From contig NW_003124895.1 of NCBI RefSeq assembly GCF_000003605.2, forward strand, positions 469,376 to 533,375: a stretch of 64,000 bases of DNA, written 5' to 3'. This document shows positions 42,033 to 54,520 of this stretch, piece after piece. The stretch is from Saccoglossus kowalevskii. Its lineage: Eukaryota; Hemichordata; Enteropneusta; Harrimaniidae. Each line of letters opens with the position of its first letter. Positions within the stretch are counted from its first letter, which is position 1. The notes under the pieces were generated by a model. It saw only the letters and a program-made list of their open reading frames with translations, did not search any database and was not told the DNA's origin. The translations under genes were made by a program, and so were the position numbers.

Positions 42033-42053
42033 TGACGTCACACACTTGATTGG
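42033..42053. promoter_or_regulatory. CRE-like TGACGTCA next to an inverted CCAAT motif
   Basis: A full palindromic CRE (TGACGTCA) lies 7 bases before GATTGG, the reverse of a CCAAT box, in a CpG-containing patch. This pairing is common in promoters, but no start site or exon can be tied to it. It is only a candidate. Confidence 0.3.
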
Positions 42054-42230
42054 TTGATTGACGTGGAGGCTTGAATACGAAGCAGCTCAGGGACATGTAA
42101 ACGCCCACTGTTTTGCATTGAGATCTGCATCAACATTATCTGTAAATCATGTTATCTTCACTGGCATAAAATATAATTTAGTTAATATTGGGTATATAGT
42201 ATAAGTGAATTTTATCGATGAATATTATGA

Positions 42231-42580
42231 GGTTATTACGAGGATGCCTCAAAGTATGCAGAAAACTGTGTACTGTCTGAGTGCATACTTAGAGGTATCC
42301 TCGTAATAACCTTATTATTATACATATTTTCCTTCCAAGGATACATAATGGGAATCCCGAAATCAAACAAGTTTAGAAACAAATCAGCTAACTGCTTCTT
42401 TGTGTGGAGTCAGGTCAAACCCTCGTGGCAGCCACGTTTGTTTTTATTAGATGACCCTTACGCGCGTAATAATTCCATATTTGGAATTCGCAATTCTTTA
42501 TATGGGAGGATGAAAATACCCCGTAAAATACCGCAAAATTACGGCACGCTGTAACGTATGGCTTTATGGTGACAGTTGTA
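42231..42580 (+). mobile_element. Hairpin-headed repeat, copy with pentanucleotide tail
   Basis: It begins with a near-perfect hairpin: the arm GGTTATTACGAGGATGCC continuing to TATGCA (42231-42260), a 20-base loop, and the inverse arm at 42281-42311. About 270 bp of body follows, including GAATCCCGAAA-like, GTCAGGTCAAACCCTC, CCGCAAAATTACG and GGTGACA blocks. All of these recur in order in the copy at 48378-48705. The body runs straight into the TATTA array. A 68-codon frame in the body is not kept in the other copy. Confidence 0.88.
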
Positions 42581-42715
42581 TATTATATTATATTATATTA
42601 TATTATATTATATTATATTATATTATATTATATTATATTATATTATATTATATTATATTATATTATATTATATTATATTATATTATATTATATTATATTA
42701 TATTATATTATATTA
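42581..42715. repeat. (TATTA)n pentanucleotide array, about 27 units
   Basis: A pure TATTA tract forms the 3' tail of the hairpin-headed repeat. The other copy has only a short TATAATAATA-like stretch at the same place, so the array seems to have grown from the element's own AT-rich end. Confidence 0.97.
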
Positions 42716-44579
42716 ATATAATAATGTTATAATAACGAGAAGGAATAATGTGACGCAATGGTAAATATTGTATATTGAGAATATTGTAAACTATACCTAG
42801 TAATTTGAATCAAAGGAATAGCATTCCAAATATTCATAGTTAAATTACTCTACCGTAGTGTATATTTATTATACCACTGTGTCTAGTTTAGTTTGAAATA
42901 CACTATACTCTTGCGCGCATAATTTCTCTTGTTTTGGAAACAAACATGGAAATGCTGACCAGTAAGAAACTCTTGTTGATTACAATGACGCTTATACAGC
43001 TCTGGTTGTGGGAAGTGTGAATCAATGACACCTGCCTGACATACTCGCGTAGTTTAATATCTTGATTCCTCGTCCTAACCGGGAAAAATATGTGTTATGT
43101 GTCACTAAAGTGGTTGGGTTAATTGCGTTGCAGTGAACAACAATAACATGTTTCCAATTTAATTCTAGTTTGAATCATATTTACCGTGATGGGAATATAA
43201 ATACATTTTAATAAACCAAAGATGGATGCAGTATGTTGCACAATGGAAGTTTTTTTTGGTGACGAAAACAAATGTCTCCTTCATCATTGACTTATTACTT
43301 TAGGCCAAACCACATAAACCATAATTAGTGATAGATTTTATTTCATTATATCACATTTTGCTCCGCATTATTCTTGTGGGTATTGCAATGATCCGGAAGC
43401 AGTGAGCGGCATACACAGGATGAAACATTTATCGTTATTGCCAGATGCTCCTGTTTTGAATTGTGATTGACGAACTAACAGAGCAGTTTCCTAAAAATTA
43501 ATCGATTATTATGAAAACTGGGTGTTAATTTCAATTTACGTCACTATTTGCATTTGACAGCTTTCGACTCTTCACTCGGCAAAGCACTGTAAATAAACTA
43601 GTTCTGACTTAATTTATAGACGAAATAAAATTGTAAATCAACCAAGGGTGGAAATCAAATATTGAGTCTAGCTATCAAACAATTGAGCATCTGCGCTTGT
43701 GTGCATAGTATTTTTACAGCATATTTTATCTTAATAGGGTTGTTACTAACTGGAAACTGAGGTGCATTTCTCTAATCGCCACAACTTCTCATTTATGTAT
43801 GTAAAGCTAAATCTGTCATTATATATGCCCATAGATACAATTTCAATTAAACAGATATTATTTATTTACTTTGTAATACTATATTAGATATTTCATAATT
43901 GCTCTAAAACCAATCTTCACCGTACTTCTCTCAAACTATTTATATGAACAAAATAACTACATGTCTTGGGAATTTCCCATATCATTTCTTCTAAACCAGG
44001 AAGACAAGGATTACATTTTTAATACATCACGCAGTAATGTACTAATTGCCCCTAAAATCAATCAATTTAAGCTTAAGATTATTGTCTACACACAAGCTTA
44101 AAACAATCCCCATCCATGTTATATGGAGGTCATATTAGGATATAAATATATATATATATATATTTGACGGACCAGGTGCGATCTTATTTGGATCACCACT
44201 AAATTGAGCTGTACTAGGGGGCTTCCTCGAACGTTCACTCCTGCACTTCACGCCCACACATAAAGTTCACTGACTCAGATATTATGTAATGAATGTCCAT
44301 GATATTTCTGTCGAATGTTATCATTTCAATTTCGTAGCACCTGTGATTAACCATGCAAATATCTTTTTTGTTTTACGGTCTTCCTATGACCGAGAATTCT
44401 AAATGACCTTACACAGAAAACAATAAATTTTACCAGGAAGTTTTTTATTCATTTTGTTTGACTTAATGAACGTAAACATTCCAGGTCATTTTGTTGTATG
44501 CTAGTATGAGCTACTGTTAGTATAGCAATAGTCTGTATGATGACTCCTGCTGCTCTGCACCATTTCGTCTATATGCATG
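42716..44579. other. Intronic interval, nothing recognised
   Basis: Mixed-composition DNA with a TA dinucleotide run near 44148-44162. No exon, RNA gene or repeat family was recognised. Confidence 0.4.
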
Positions 44580-44633
44580 CCAAGTGATGGTTAGAGCATT
44601 AACCATAGTGGAAAGGTATCCCGAGCTGTTTCC
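44580..44633 (+). repeat. tRNA-derived remnant (SINE or tRNA pseudogene)
   Basis: GGTTAGAGCATT is a standard tRNA D-arm (A-box) sequence. It is followed at the proper spacing by GGAAAGGTATCCCGAG, like the AAAGGTCCCGAG of tRNA-derived SINEs, and then CTGTTTCC in the place of the B box TTCGATTCC. The B box is too altered for transcription, so it is a remnant. Its end overlaps the X-box motif at 44628. Confidence 0.45.
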
Positions 44634-44641
44634 ATAGCAAC
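44628..44641. promoter_or_regulatory. RFX X-box consensus match
   Basis: GTTTCCATAGCAAC fits the RFX-factor consensus GTNRCC / RGYAAC with the usual two-base spacer. RFX sites control ciliary and neuronal genes in animals. Here it is an isolated intronic match, so function is only possible. Confidence 0.35.
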
Positions 44642-46055
44642 ACGTATCACGTATTTGCATTTTCTAATCTTCAGTGTTTGAATGATACATTATACATTTT
44701 TTTAATTTTGTTTTCCGACAACATGCAGATACCAAATAGTGCACATGAATAAATTAGTTTTAAATATATTTATATTGGGTACACAAATTAATGCAGTGTC
44801 AAACTAGTCTAGTTCCAAAACAAATGCTGTGTAACCGCACATGCCATACAGCCCTTATCATAAAAATAATATTAACCAATGAAGAGCGTTGTTACATGAG
44901 CATGCTTAAATTGTAAATGAAATGTCGTGATGTAGAATTATACTTTCCTTTATGTGATTGGCTAACCTTGATACATGTATGTCAAGCCTTGCTCGCAACA
45001 CAACAGTTGTGCTTGATAAATATGCACTTCTTTCAACAGCCGAACAAACAATTTTACTGTGAGCGAGAATGACAAAAATATAGCTTCTCGCAATGTTTTT
45101 CTTGTCATATTTGTCATACGCGCCTCTTACCCATTATGCACTGCATTCCTTCGCGAGTAAAACAAGTATAGTTGTACTACCATTTGTGTTTAAACATAAC
45201 GTTTATACTTGTAATACGGTTGCTTATAAAATAACCTGGTGTCTATTTAGTTGTTATCGATGTTATGATTATGTTCTTGTTGTCATTGAATAAGTGAATG
45301 ATTATTGTTAGAGAGATCACAACAGTCACGGTATAAACGGTCAGTCATCATTAGAGTGGTTACAAGAATTCCTCGTTAGAATTACTTTTACAATGGTTTG
45401 TGTTTTGTTTCAGAATCATGCTTATTAATGTGCAGATTAACAATATTTGTATCTTTAATGATCATCTACAATGAGATACTTTATATAAACACTAGCATTT
45501 AACTCAGCCGATGTGTTAAACGAATGGGGCTTCGCTTCGCTCATATTCATTATTTAACTTCTGTCCACCGCGGGTAGGTGAGTATCAAATGATACCCAAA
45601 TTAGAATCTCCAAATCATGCAAGAAATCATGCAGGTCATAATAGTATGTTGTGAATTTGGCTCAACGCATATACAGAATATTATCATGTACGTTACTGTT
45701 ATCAGTTTGCTGCATAGAACAGTGACACGTTCAGAAAATGAGGCTTATTTAAAAATGGTGGATTGTCGGTTCACAAACTGTATAGCAGCACAATGGTAGA
45801 AAGTAACTTTGTTTCGCAACCACTTTTTTTATTTTTGTGTTGTACATCAAACTACCGTTCGTGAAATATCTTACTCTATCTATCTTATGAACTTGATTAC
45901 GTGACATGAAATTACCGAAATGTGATGGGGAAATCTATGTTCAGTTATACATATTGAAGTAAACTTAGTTGATTTTTTTAACATTACATGAATTTACATA
46001 AAGTTTTGCAAGTCCTATTCTCAGGCCGATTATTTTAGAATATTAATTTTTGTCT

Positions 46056-46069
46056 GTTTCCCTAGCAAC
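46056..46069. promoter_or_regulatory. Second RFX X-box-like site
   Basis: GTTTCCCTAGCAAC differs from the site at 44628 by one base in the spacer. It lies about 1.4 kb away. The sequence just downstream (46070-46235) is open on both strands for more than 60 codons, but neither translation is recognisable. Confidence 0.35.
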
Positions 46070-48377
46070 CTTTATCATGTCTAGCCGCCTGGTGGATTTA
46101 TATAGATTTAGGTCTTCATTAGGACAGCTGTACGAGATTACCATCATGTGTTGGACTTTCATTTCCCCCGTAATTGCTGCATCTGGCGGGCTGAAAGAAC
46201 CATTCGGATTTACTTGGAAAATAATCCTTGTATAGTTCATGTTTTTTCTTCTTTTTTTGTGCGAGTTTAAATGAGTAATATTTCATTTTTCCATAATCAT
46301 TGTGTGATTCCCTGACATAATATTGAACAGCGTAATCAACTATTCACATCAATCCACATGGTCCTGTCAAAATTCTTTAATGACGAAAACCTTAGGAATA
46401 AACATATCATTTTGGCTTTTGCTCGTCAGTATTATATAAAAGCGTAATATACATCATGCATTCAGAAACACACGAAGGATCACAGGGGATTATCCCGACA
46501 AGTTGACTTCACTAATTACCAGCGAAACCCTTGAAAGGTTCTCATATAGTGCTCTTAGAAGCATATAATCAACTTCATCTCTGCGATTAAATGCCTTAAG
46601 GGAAATATAATGCAAGTAAAGAAGTCCACAATGTGCTGCCTGGCCACCCGTCTCATTATTTTGCTGATTAGAAAATAGCTGTTACTAAATATGCTTGTTA
46701 GGAAGCACCAGATAGTAAACGTTTACCATCTACAGTATATTTTCGCGTTTTGAAGGTCATTTAAGTCAGGTATAATCATTTGCTAATTTCTTGGGCTACT
46801 TCAAAGTATTCCCTACATCTATGGCCGTGTGGTGTCTAATCCGCATTATATTGCAATATATATGCTTTTGATCCTAAACTACTTTCTAATTGTTGCTACA
46901 TGCACATTGACTACAAGAAACACGAACATTTTTTAGATTATGTTTTCTACCCATTTGCAATAGCCTCCGACTACTAGTGTTTGTGGCAGATTTCTCGTAT
47001 GATACACGCAATGAGCTTGGCTGTTTTTCATCGTGATTGAATATGACCACCTTTGCTCTGATATAAGCTTCATTCATTACATGGATAAATTAATCGTTGT
47101 GCATGGGGGTTGATGGCTGATATACGTAATAATGATAAAACCGTAGCCTTGACAACACACACTGTAAGCATAATTATTCGTTAGCACCTTGAATAAGAAT
47201 ATGTTGAGTATCATCTTTATGAACAATTGAAAAGAATACGTATTGTTCGCATGATAATTATTTTTGATAATTAGCATTTATTGGATTGTTTATTGCAGCA
47301 GAATTGGGATGTTTATAACATATTTATTGAAATATTACTAAGCAACAAACAGAGATTTTACCAATAAGTTTTGGAATATAATTCAAGTCATGTCGCATTC
47401 ATGTTCACGACAACCAAACAAATATGGCACATCATTCACCCATTGATATATATCGATATGCGTAGGATAATAGAGAGAATAAGGAAGTGTGTAATATGGT
47501 ATACCATAACCAAGAAATTTGGAAATTAACACCACAATTAGTGAGCGTGTTTCAAGTAATATTGATTATTGCTACTGGAAAGTTCCTTGGCACAGTTAAT
47601 TCCCTGGACACAGAGAAGTCCCATTAACTTTATCTCATTTTTCCTCATCAAATTACCTTAGTGATTATAACGTTATCAGTTATAACACTTTCAAATCTAA
47701 CCTGATGTGGATATGTATGTAACCATTCAACCAGTTAATACCTTATCCACGTTATCAATACTGAGATGTTCTTTTCATTGATGATGGGAAGTCGGCAAAA
47801 TGTCGGCAAAATAAGGTCGAAGCCGAGAATACAATCTCGCACTGTAGTGATTGTTTTGTAAATCCACAGTAACCTACGCTCCCGGAGGATGGTGACAACA
47901 TCAAGTCGTTCCAAGCGCCGGTGTGCGTACTATGATACATACATTATTGGTGAAGGGGCGTTGACTGATTACATGTTATAATATACATTTGACTGCTCTC
48001 TCTGTTAAAGATATAAAATTGAAAACAATTCTATTACGTTAGAGAGTTGTTCAATCAATCAAAATACATTAATTCTTTCTCACTTGGAGTATTGTACTCC
48101 AATCACGCCAGTTTCGACTTCAGTGTGACTCAAATAACCATTCATCTAAACATGCCACTTTGCTCTCTTGTTCAACCAATCCATCATGTTATTTAATTCC
48201 ACACTTTCCCCTTATTTATGTACCCCATCCAAGGTAGGATAAAAACAAAATTATATTTATTTCCCTGTCAACCGTATCAATGTGTAAGCGTAATACGATT
48301 CTATACATGAAATGTCACATTTCAAATATTAAATGTATAATTAATAAGTACCATTGTTGATACAAATTATATTATAA
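46070..48377. other. Intronic interval, nothing recognised
   Basis: No exon, repeat family or RNA gene was recognised. Open frames on both strands stay below 70 codons. Confidence 0.4.
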
Positions 48378-48705
48378 GGTTATTACGAGGATACCTCAAC
48401 GTATGCACGAAGACAGTACAGCGAAACTATCTACCGACGCACAGTGGAGGTCGGTGTGAAGGCGTGCTATCAGAGTGCATACTTTTAGGTGTCCTCGTAA
48501 TAACCTATATTATACATCTTTTGCTTTCAAGAATACATCATGGAAATGCCGAAAGTTTATAACAAAATCGGCAAACTTGTTTGCGTGGAGTCCGGTCAAA
48601 CCCTGATTGCAGCCATGTTTGATATGATAGGATGAAAAAAATCGTAAATTACCGCAAAATTACGACACGCTGTTACTTATGGGTTACGGTGACAAATGTA
48701 TAATA
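48378..48705 (+). mobile_element. Hairpin-headed repeat, second long copy
   Basis: The left arm starts GGTTATTACGAGGATACC at 48378 and the inverse arm ends TCGTAATAACC at 48505. The loop is longer than in the 42231 copy (about 68 bases against 20) and contains its own small ACCGAC/GTCGGT stem. The body repeats the same blocks (TCCGGTCAAACCCTG, CCGCAAAATTACG, GGTGACA) with scattered differences, and ends in a short AT-rich stretch. Confidence 0.88.
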
Positions 48706-50844
48706 ATACTTGTTATACGACGATCACAGTGATATCGTCATATTTACGTGTAATTTTAGTCGTTTGAAGACACGCAGACACGTGTGCTTTGCCGGTTCAT
48801 TTTTCAACTTCTACATACTGCTTGATTTCTCGTTTTCTGTCTACCGTGAAACACAGGCTAAAGCATACTATCTACACCAGATATACAGCTGTCAACCAGT
48901 TCTCATAAACAGTTGCAAAAACAACACTAGAACCATGCCGAGGTGTTAACTGGCATATCGATTTGTGAAAATATTCACCTGAACTTGAAGAATGTATAAA
49001 AATGAAATTATTGCAGTATTGTGCATGTGACATCTGACGTTCTCTCTTCTTCCTGTCAAATGGCGTGATCGACTAAATCTATTTAATAGCAGCCGTTGAA
49101 CAGTAGTAGTAACCTTGTTTGCAAATATATTTAACGGAATGCATACTTTCCGTTCAGGATACGACGAATATACAGGTGAAATTTTTCAAATATTGAATTG
49201 ATGATGTTAATTGCCACATTGGAATATCGCATTCTCGTCCACAGCTATATATAAAACATAAATGAATCACCATATGGTTACCAGCATCCTTACTGAATGA
49301 CAAATCGCACTAGCCATGGTATTAAGTATGGAGGAATGATTGTATATGTCGATCTGCATATGGTGTCCTGTCTGTACAACTTGCTTGTACTCTGATCCTC
49401 ACATATCGGGATTATGTCAGTTACATATAACTGCATATATTACATGGTGCTAATTATGTGTTAATGTGTACCTGCAGCTAATATACCTCAAAACGTGTGC
49501 CCATGTCTGCACTTATAAACGGATGAGAATATATGTATATATGTATGTATATGTATATATATATATATATGCGTTATTATTAGGTGCATTATCAAAGTCT
49601 TGCACTAAAATATTCTGTTATTTAAATATCTCACGTGCTTATCTCATATCACATTGAGGGAACTTTGTTCAATTGATCACCACGAAATTGAAATTATATT
49701 GTATACCCTGCCAAACCCTTAGCAGCAATGTCATGCAGCAATATGTTTTATAACATGACCCGAGGTTATGTATTCCTATGACGATGTACAACACCGCTGA
49801 TCGTTGCACAACATGACAGGATGTACATGCTACATATGCTGTAACGAATAGCAGGGTTGATAATGAAAAAAAAATGAAATTAAAATATATAATGATTAAA
49901 GGCGGAGATACAAACTATGTATGTCTTTTCTGTCTAATTGTATATCGTCTTCTTGGTGTACATGCATATTTTCAATTATTCCCTTCTATATGATAATAAT
50001 TATTATCCCGTCCGTATGGCCACTGTCTGCATTGATAATACTGATAATAATCATTTCATTCTTTTCAGTTATTCACATATGCGATTGAAACTGGGTGTTT
50101 CGATAAATTAAGGATTTGTTAATTAACACTAGAAAATAATGCAGAAATCACTATGATTCATTTTTTTGTGTTCGCACTACCTGGCCACTGGCCATTATAA
50201 TGCATTGATGCATCTCTTATTAATCTAGAGTAGTGTTATTCGTTAATGACTGAGAACTCATTCATTATTGGTATAACTGCTGATTACCATGCCACGCTCC
50301 TGCACTTTATCATCCCAATTATTTGTATACAGTTGGAATATTCACATAATCATGACGTCATACTTGATTGAGTGTAGTGATGGTGTGTGGTGTTAGTGCT
50401 GTATCTGGATTTCTACCTTATTTCAAGAGAGCTGACGTTTTTTTTTTCAAAACGAAGTAGTTTTCCCAAAGACTCAGCTGTTTGTCACGCCTTTGCACAT
50501 TTCTAAACTTCATAATGTATGATAATTGGTGGATTACGATTCAGAGAGAGCACTGTCACGTCGAGCTATGCAACGATTCCCGATTTCTTGCATATTTTAA
50601 GGTCCTCGTTTCAATCTATTTTTTTAACAACTTCATTGTGACACAATTTCAGTTATTGTAATAACGATACCCGGTTAAACGCTATCACTTGATTCTTAAC
50701 ATTTCTTGATTTCACAATAACGAATAAATTATATCCAAGGTAACACACTTGATTGTACGTTACCTTTTCAATCATGTCACCACATGCGTTATATTGCAGA
50801 GTTATAATGAGAGTATATGCTAGTCATTTCTGCACTTGGTTCTC
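48706..50844. other. Intronic interval with a short TA-rich run
   Basis: A TATATG/TA tract lies at about 49530-49570. Nothing else was recognised; the + strand frame at 48710-48949 (79 codons) resembles no family. Confidence 0.4.

Positions 50845-50921
<77 letters not shown>
50845..50921. repeat. (AAGT)n tetranucleotide microsatellite, about 19 units
   Basis: A pure AAGT run with no interruptions, ending where AAGT changes to AGGTC. It is likely variable in length between individuals. Confidence 0.97.
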
Positions 50922-51431
50922 GGTCTATGGTATTGCAAATAAATTAATCTGTTAATTACCGATAGTGAATTCGCTAGTTTAAGAGAGCTCGTGAAACTTG
51001 ATTACTTTTCTTGCAACATGAAGGGTAATGAGTTTGAACATTATGCTCTGTCAGTCATTGCAGTAATGTTCTCTTTTCTCCCATGCATTTTACTGCCAGA
51101 ACTAATATTGCAAACAATTAGGGGGATGTATCTGTCAACACAATGTTCACAATGCTCTGTGTTGTACCTGTCATACTGTAATACTGAGAGTAACGTTATC
51201 TCGGTGGTCATGGTACCAATAATAACAATGGATTAAGAACGTTACCAGATGTATGAGCAAATTAAGTTGGGGCAGATATATGAATGTATACTATTCCACC
51301 TCATTTTAGAAATTACCTTTTTTATTACTCTACACTTTGTTGTCTTCATTTGATTGTCAGTGTTATTACTCGTAATTAAAGCAATCAAAGAGTATTTGAG
51401 AATCGACAAATTCATGTCAATTACATTTGCT

Positions 51432-51495
51432 TATGGCTTCGGCTCTGTCTAACCGGATAATGTCACTGAGATAGTGGGTTCGACATCAACTATTG
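51432..51495 (+). repeat. tRNA-like remnant, possible SINE
   Basis: GTGGGTTCGACATC resembles a B box, and the ATAGT/ACTAT bases around it can pair. About 35 bases upstream, GGCTCTGTCTAACCGGAT resembles an A box. The match is degenerate and no tail was found. Confidence 0.3.
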
Positions 51496-54440
51496 ATACT
51501 CGATTGCTCTGCAACTCAATGACCTGGCTTCCCTACTTTACCATAACTGCTTTACAAATCGTTATCATATGAAATATATATACTTATGTTTCGACTATAT
51601 GTATGCGTGTAACTTTGTCTTGAGCAGAACCTCTACTTGCTAAATCATGCTTTGTATCATCAGATACAAGAATGTCTATGCGTTTCATGCAATTCACGAC
51701 TTCACGATTGAGTTCATTGTGTTTGCCATTACAAGTTGAGAAAGAGTTAGCGCCCTGTTAAGATAATTGTATTGATAAGGATCTGATTGTTTGTTAGTGT
51801 TCTGATAACAACTAATTAGTATTTTAATACAGTTACGGTAATTAATTGTTATCGTCTGTGACTTTAGGGATGTTACATTCTTGTTTATATAATATTTCTC
51901 CAATTTGCTCAAAAACTACACCGTGCATGTGGAGATTGTCGCACATTAGTTAACACTGTCCAGGTAGAACTGTTTCACTTGAAATATGAAGCTTTTCTTT
52001 ATAGCCTGTGGGACTATTTGAAATAAATCCGATGAATAAGTTATGTTTTATACCGTCCTGGAACATAAAAAAACACCCCCTAGAGGTCATTGTAAATCTA
52101 TTTCAAAAGTTGATTAATGAAGTGTTTTTTGTTATTAATGGTCAATTAGAATGGTGTGTTTTATATTTGTTAGCACTCCTGCATTACCATAATAATTACA
52201 ATTTCGTTTCATGTCTCTGGTAAGAAAATTATGGTCTCTATTTCTATTTCCATGTGAGTCTTAAAAGACTAAATGTACGCGCCAAACTAAAATGGCTAAT
52301 TTGGAGATCTCATTAAAATTGTGATCTGTTATGACAGCTAAATTAACCCCCGAAAAAATATGATTCGATCACACGAAATTATTCATTCTCTGTGTGCTTT
52401 GTATGCATCAATGAATTTCCATTTACAGTTTCGCTTTTGTCATCACTGGACCATGACTGTTCGTGTTTCTGTATGCGATGATGACAGATTCGTGGTCTCG
52501 TAATGTGAACAGCCTTAACATGCGTAGAGTTATGCTCATCACTCACACATACGCATACACACACCTAAGTTCTAGTCATTGTTGTTTCTAAAGGTTGGGT
52601 GTTATTATTGATGTATGTAGGAATGATTCATTATCATCGTCTCATGCCACCTGCCTATTCCCTCGGGACTTGAGTCACCAGAGAAAAGTCATAACAGTAC
52701 AAGTGACGTCTTCATGACAAATATGTATTTATGAATGTACTTTAAGGCCACCAGATCACGATAAGGATAAGAAACAGAGACAGAAAAAGAAAGGGACCTA
52801 GAGTAATAGAGAAAAAAACAAACTAGTGTTTCATTTTTCACCAGTCATCGCAGCCACTGTGACACGGTGACGGGTAAGATTCCGGGCCATTTGCACCCAA
52901 GTTCTATACTGCGATCGGGAGATGATGATTCCAGGAATACATTACGACTGGTACTTTCACCATTGCATAGCTGAAACCGCTGGGTCTAGCAAACTTTATT
53001 AAATTCAATTAAGATGTACTGTGTGGTTTCTAACATGATGTGCTCACTCTCTTTGCCTGTCACGGATTAGTTAGGGTCAGGTTACGCTCACTATACCAGT
53101 AAAGGTTCCCACAAACTTATACTGACTTCAGCAGCACTAGTTGTTACATATTCCTGCATAAAAGAAACTGACATGTTTTATCACAGTTTATCTCCCTTTA
53201 TTTTTACGTTTTAAATACATTGTTTATGACGATTAGACATTCGCGTTCCTACATTTGTATATCGATACATACATTTAGAGTGTTATTTCCATTTGCATGT
53301 TTATTTCCACGACGGGAAATGTATGTATGAATCATCAAGCCATCTATCACTTTGTAAATTGGACTTGGCATGAATAGAGTATGAAATTATACGCTGAGGT
53401 AAGCCATAAAATATTTATAGGATAGAAATATAATGTTCTATTTTGATTTGAAATGACCCTAGGCAGAGTTCTTGCACACATTCTGATTTCACACAACACA
53501 CAATTATCCTGTATATATTTTGACAATCATGCTATCAACGACCTTACCCTCAGTCGGCATTTCCTCATCCATCTCCTTACACCTTTATATAGGGCCGGTA
53601 TTTGTTTGAAAATAGCTACTTCAGTAAAGTATTGCGCTTTGAATGTGTGATGAATCAGATTCTAAAAATAGAACCTCATCTGCGACACACCATGATGGGA
53701 TTGTTTTGCACTAATCGTGTGTGAATCTATTAATAGATGTTGGCTAAGTTGGCATTGAAATGGAAACTTTATAATTCATCACACGTATCATATTACTGAA
53801 CTCTTGACGCTTAAGGCATATTATCGAGTAAAGTGGCCTTCAGGTATATGCAGGTAAACATTCCAATCCTGAAATGATATCATTGTGTTATTATATTTAT
53901 ATGTACACATTGCTGAACCACGCTACAATTTATAGTGTAGTGTATGCGACATACGCCAAGTTGTGCCAATGCTTTCACGGATACAGGTTAAGGTGCTTAC
54001 TAGTAGACGCTATTGGCTTCTGACCTTGTTTGGGAGTTCGCAAAACCAACTAATGTGAAAGTATTTATTATAACAAATTTGTTATTTAGAATATTTTTGT
54101 AACAAATAATAAATTCAAAGGTCGAAATGTGATGCTAAATTCAAATGTCACGTTTTTATAGACTCAGTGTTGAAAAACGCTACCCCTACTGTTCATAATT
54201 GGATGATCATTCCCAGCGTCAAACACGCACAATATACGTATCATTTGATCATTAGTGGGGGTGATCAGATTGGTTGGTGGTACACACATACGCCAAGGTC
54301 TTTCACATGAATGATATATTAACTTTACAAATCTGTTTATGGTTTACTCAGTTTGTCGTCTGCTACTTTCTCAGTGGTGATTGATATTCATATGCATATT
54401 CCATGGCTGTAGCGTTCTACACTGCGCATCATTAATCCTA
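51496..54440. other. Intronic interval, nothing recognised
   Basis: No exon, repeat family or RNA gene was recognised. A purine-rich tract lies near 52760-52815. Confidence 0.4.
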
Positions 54441-54520
54441 TTCTCGGGGGCGGACATTTTCACCGCCTGGCAACCATCACGGTGAAAACCAATGCCGAAA
54501 ATCACAGCAATTTTGGAAGG
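54441..54520 (+). mobile_element. Truncated copy of the GGGGGCGGA MITE family
   Basis: TTCTCGGGGGCGGACATTTT, then CACCGCCTGGCAACC and further diverged bases match the first 80 bp or so of the element at 34886. After about 54520 similarity stops and no right terminus was found. Confidence 0.8.
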
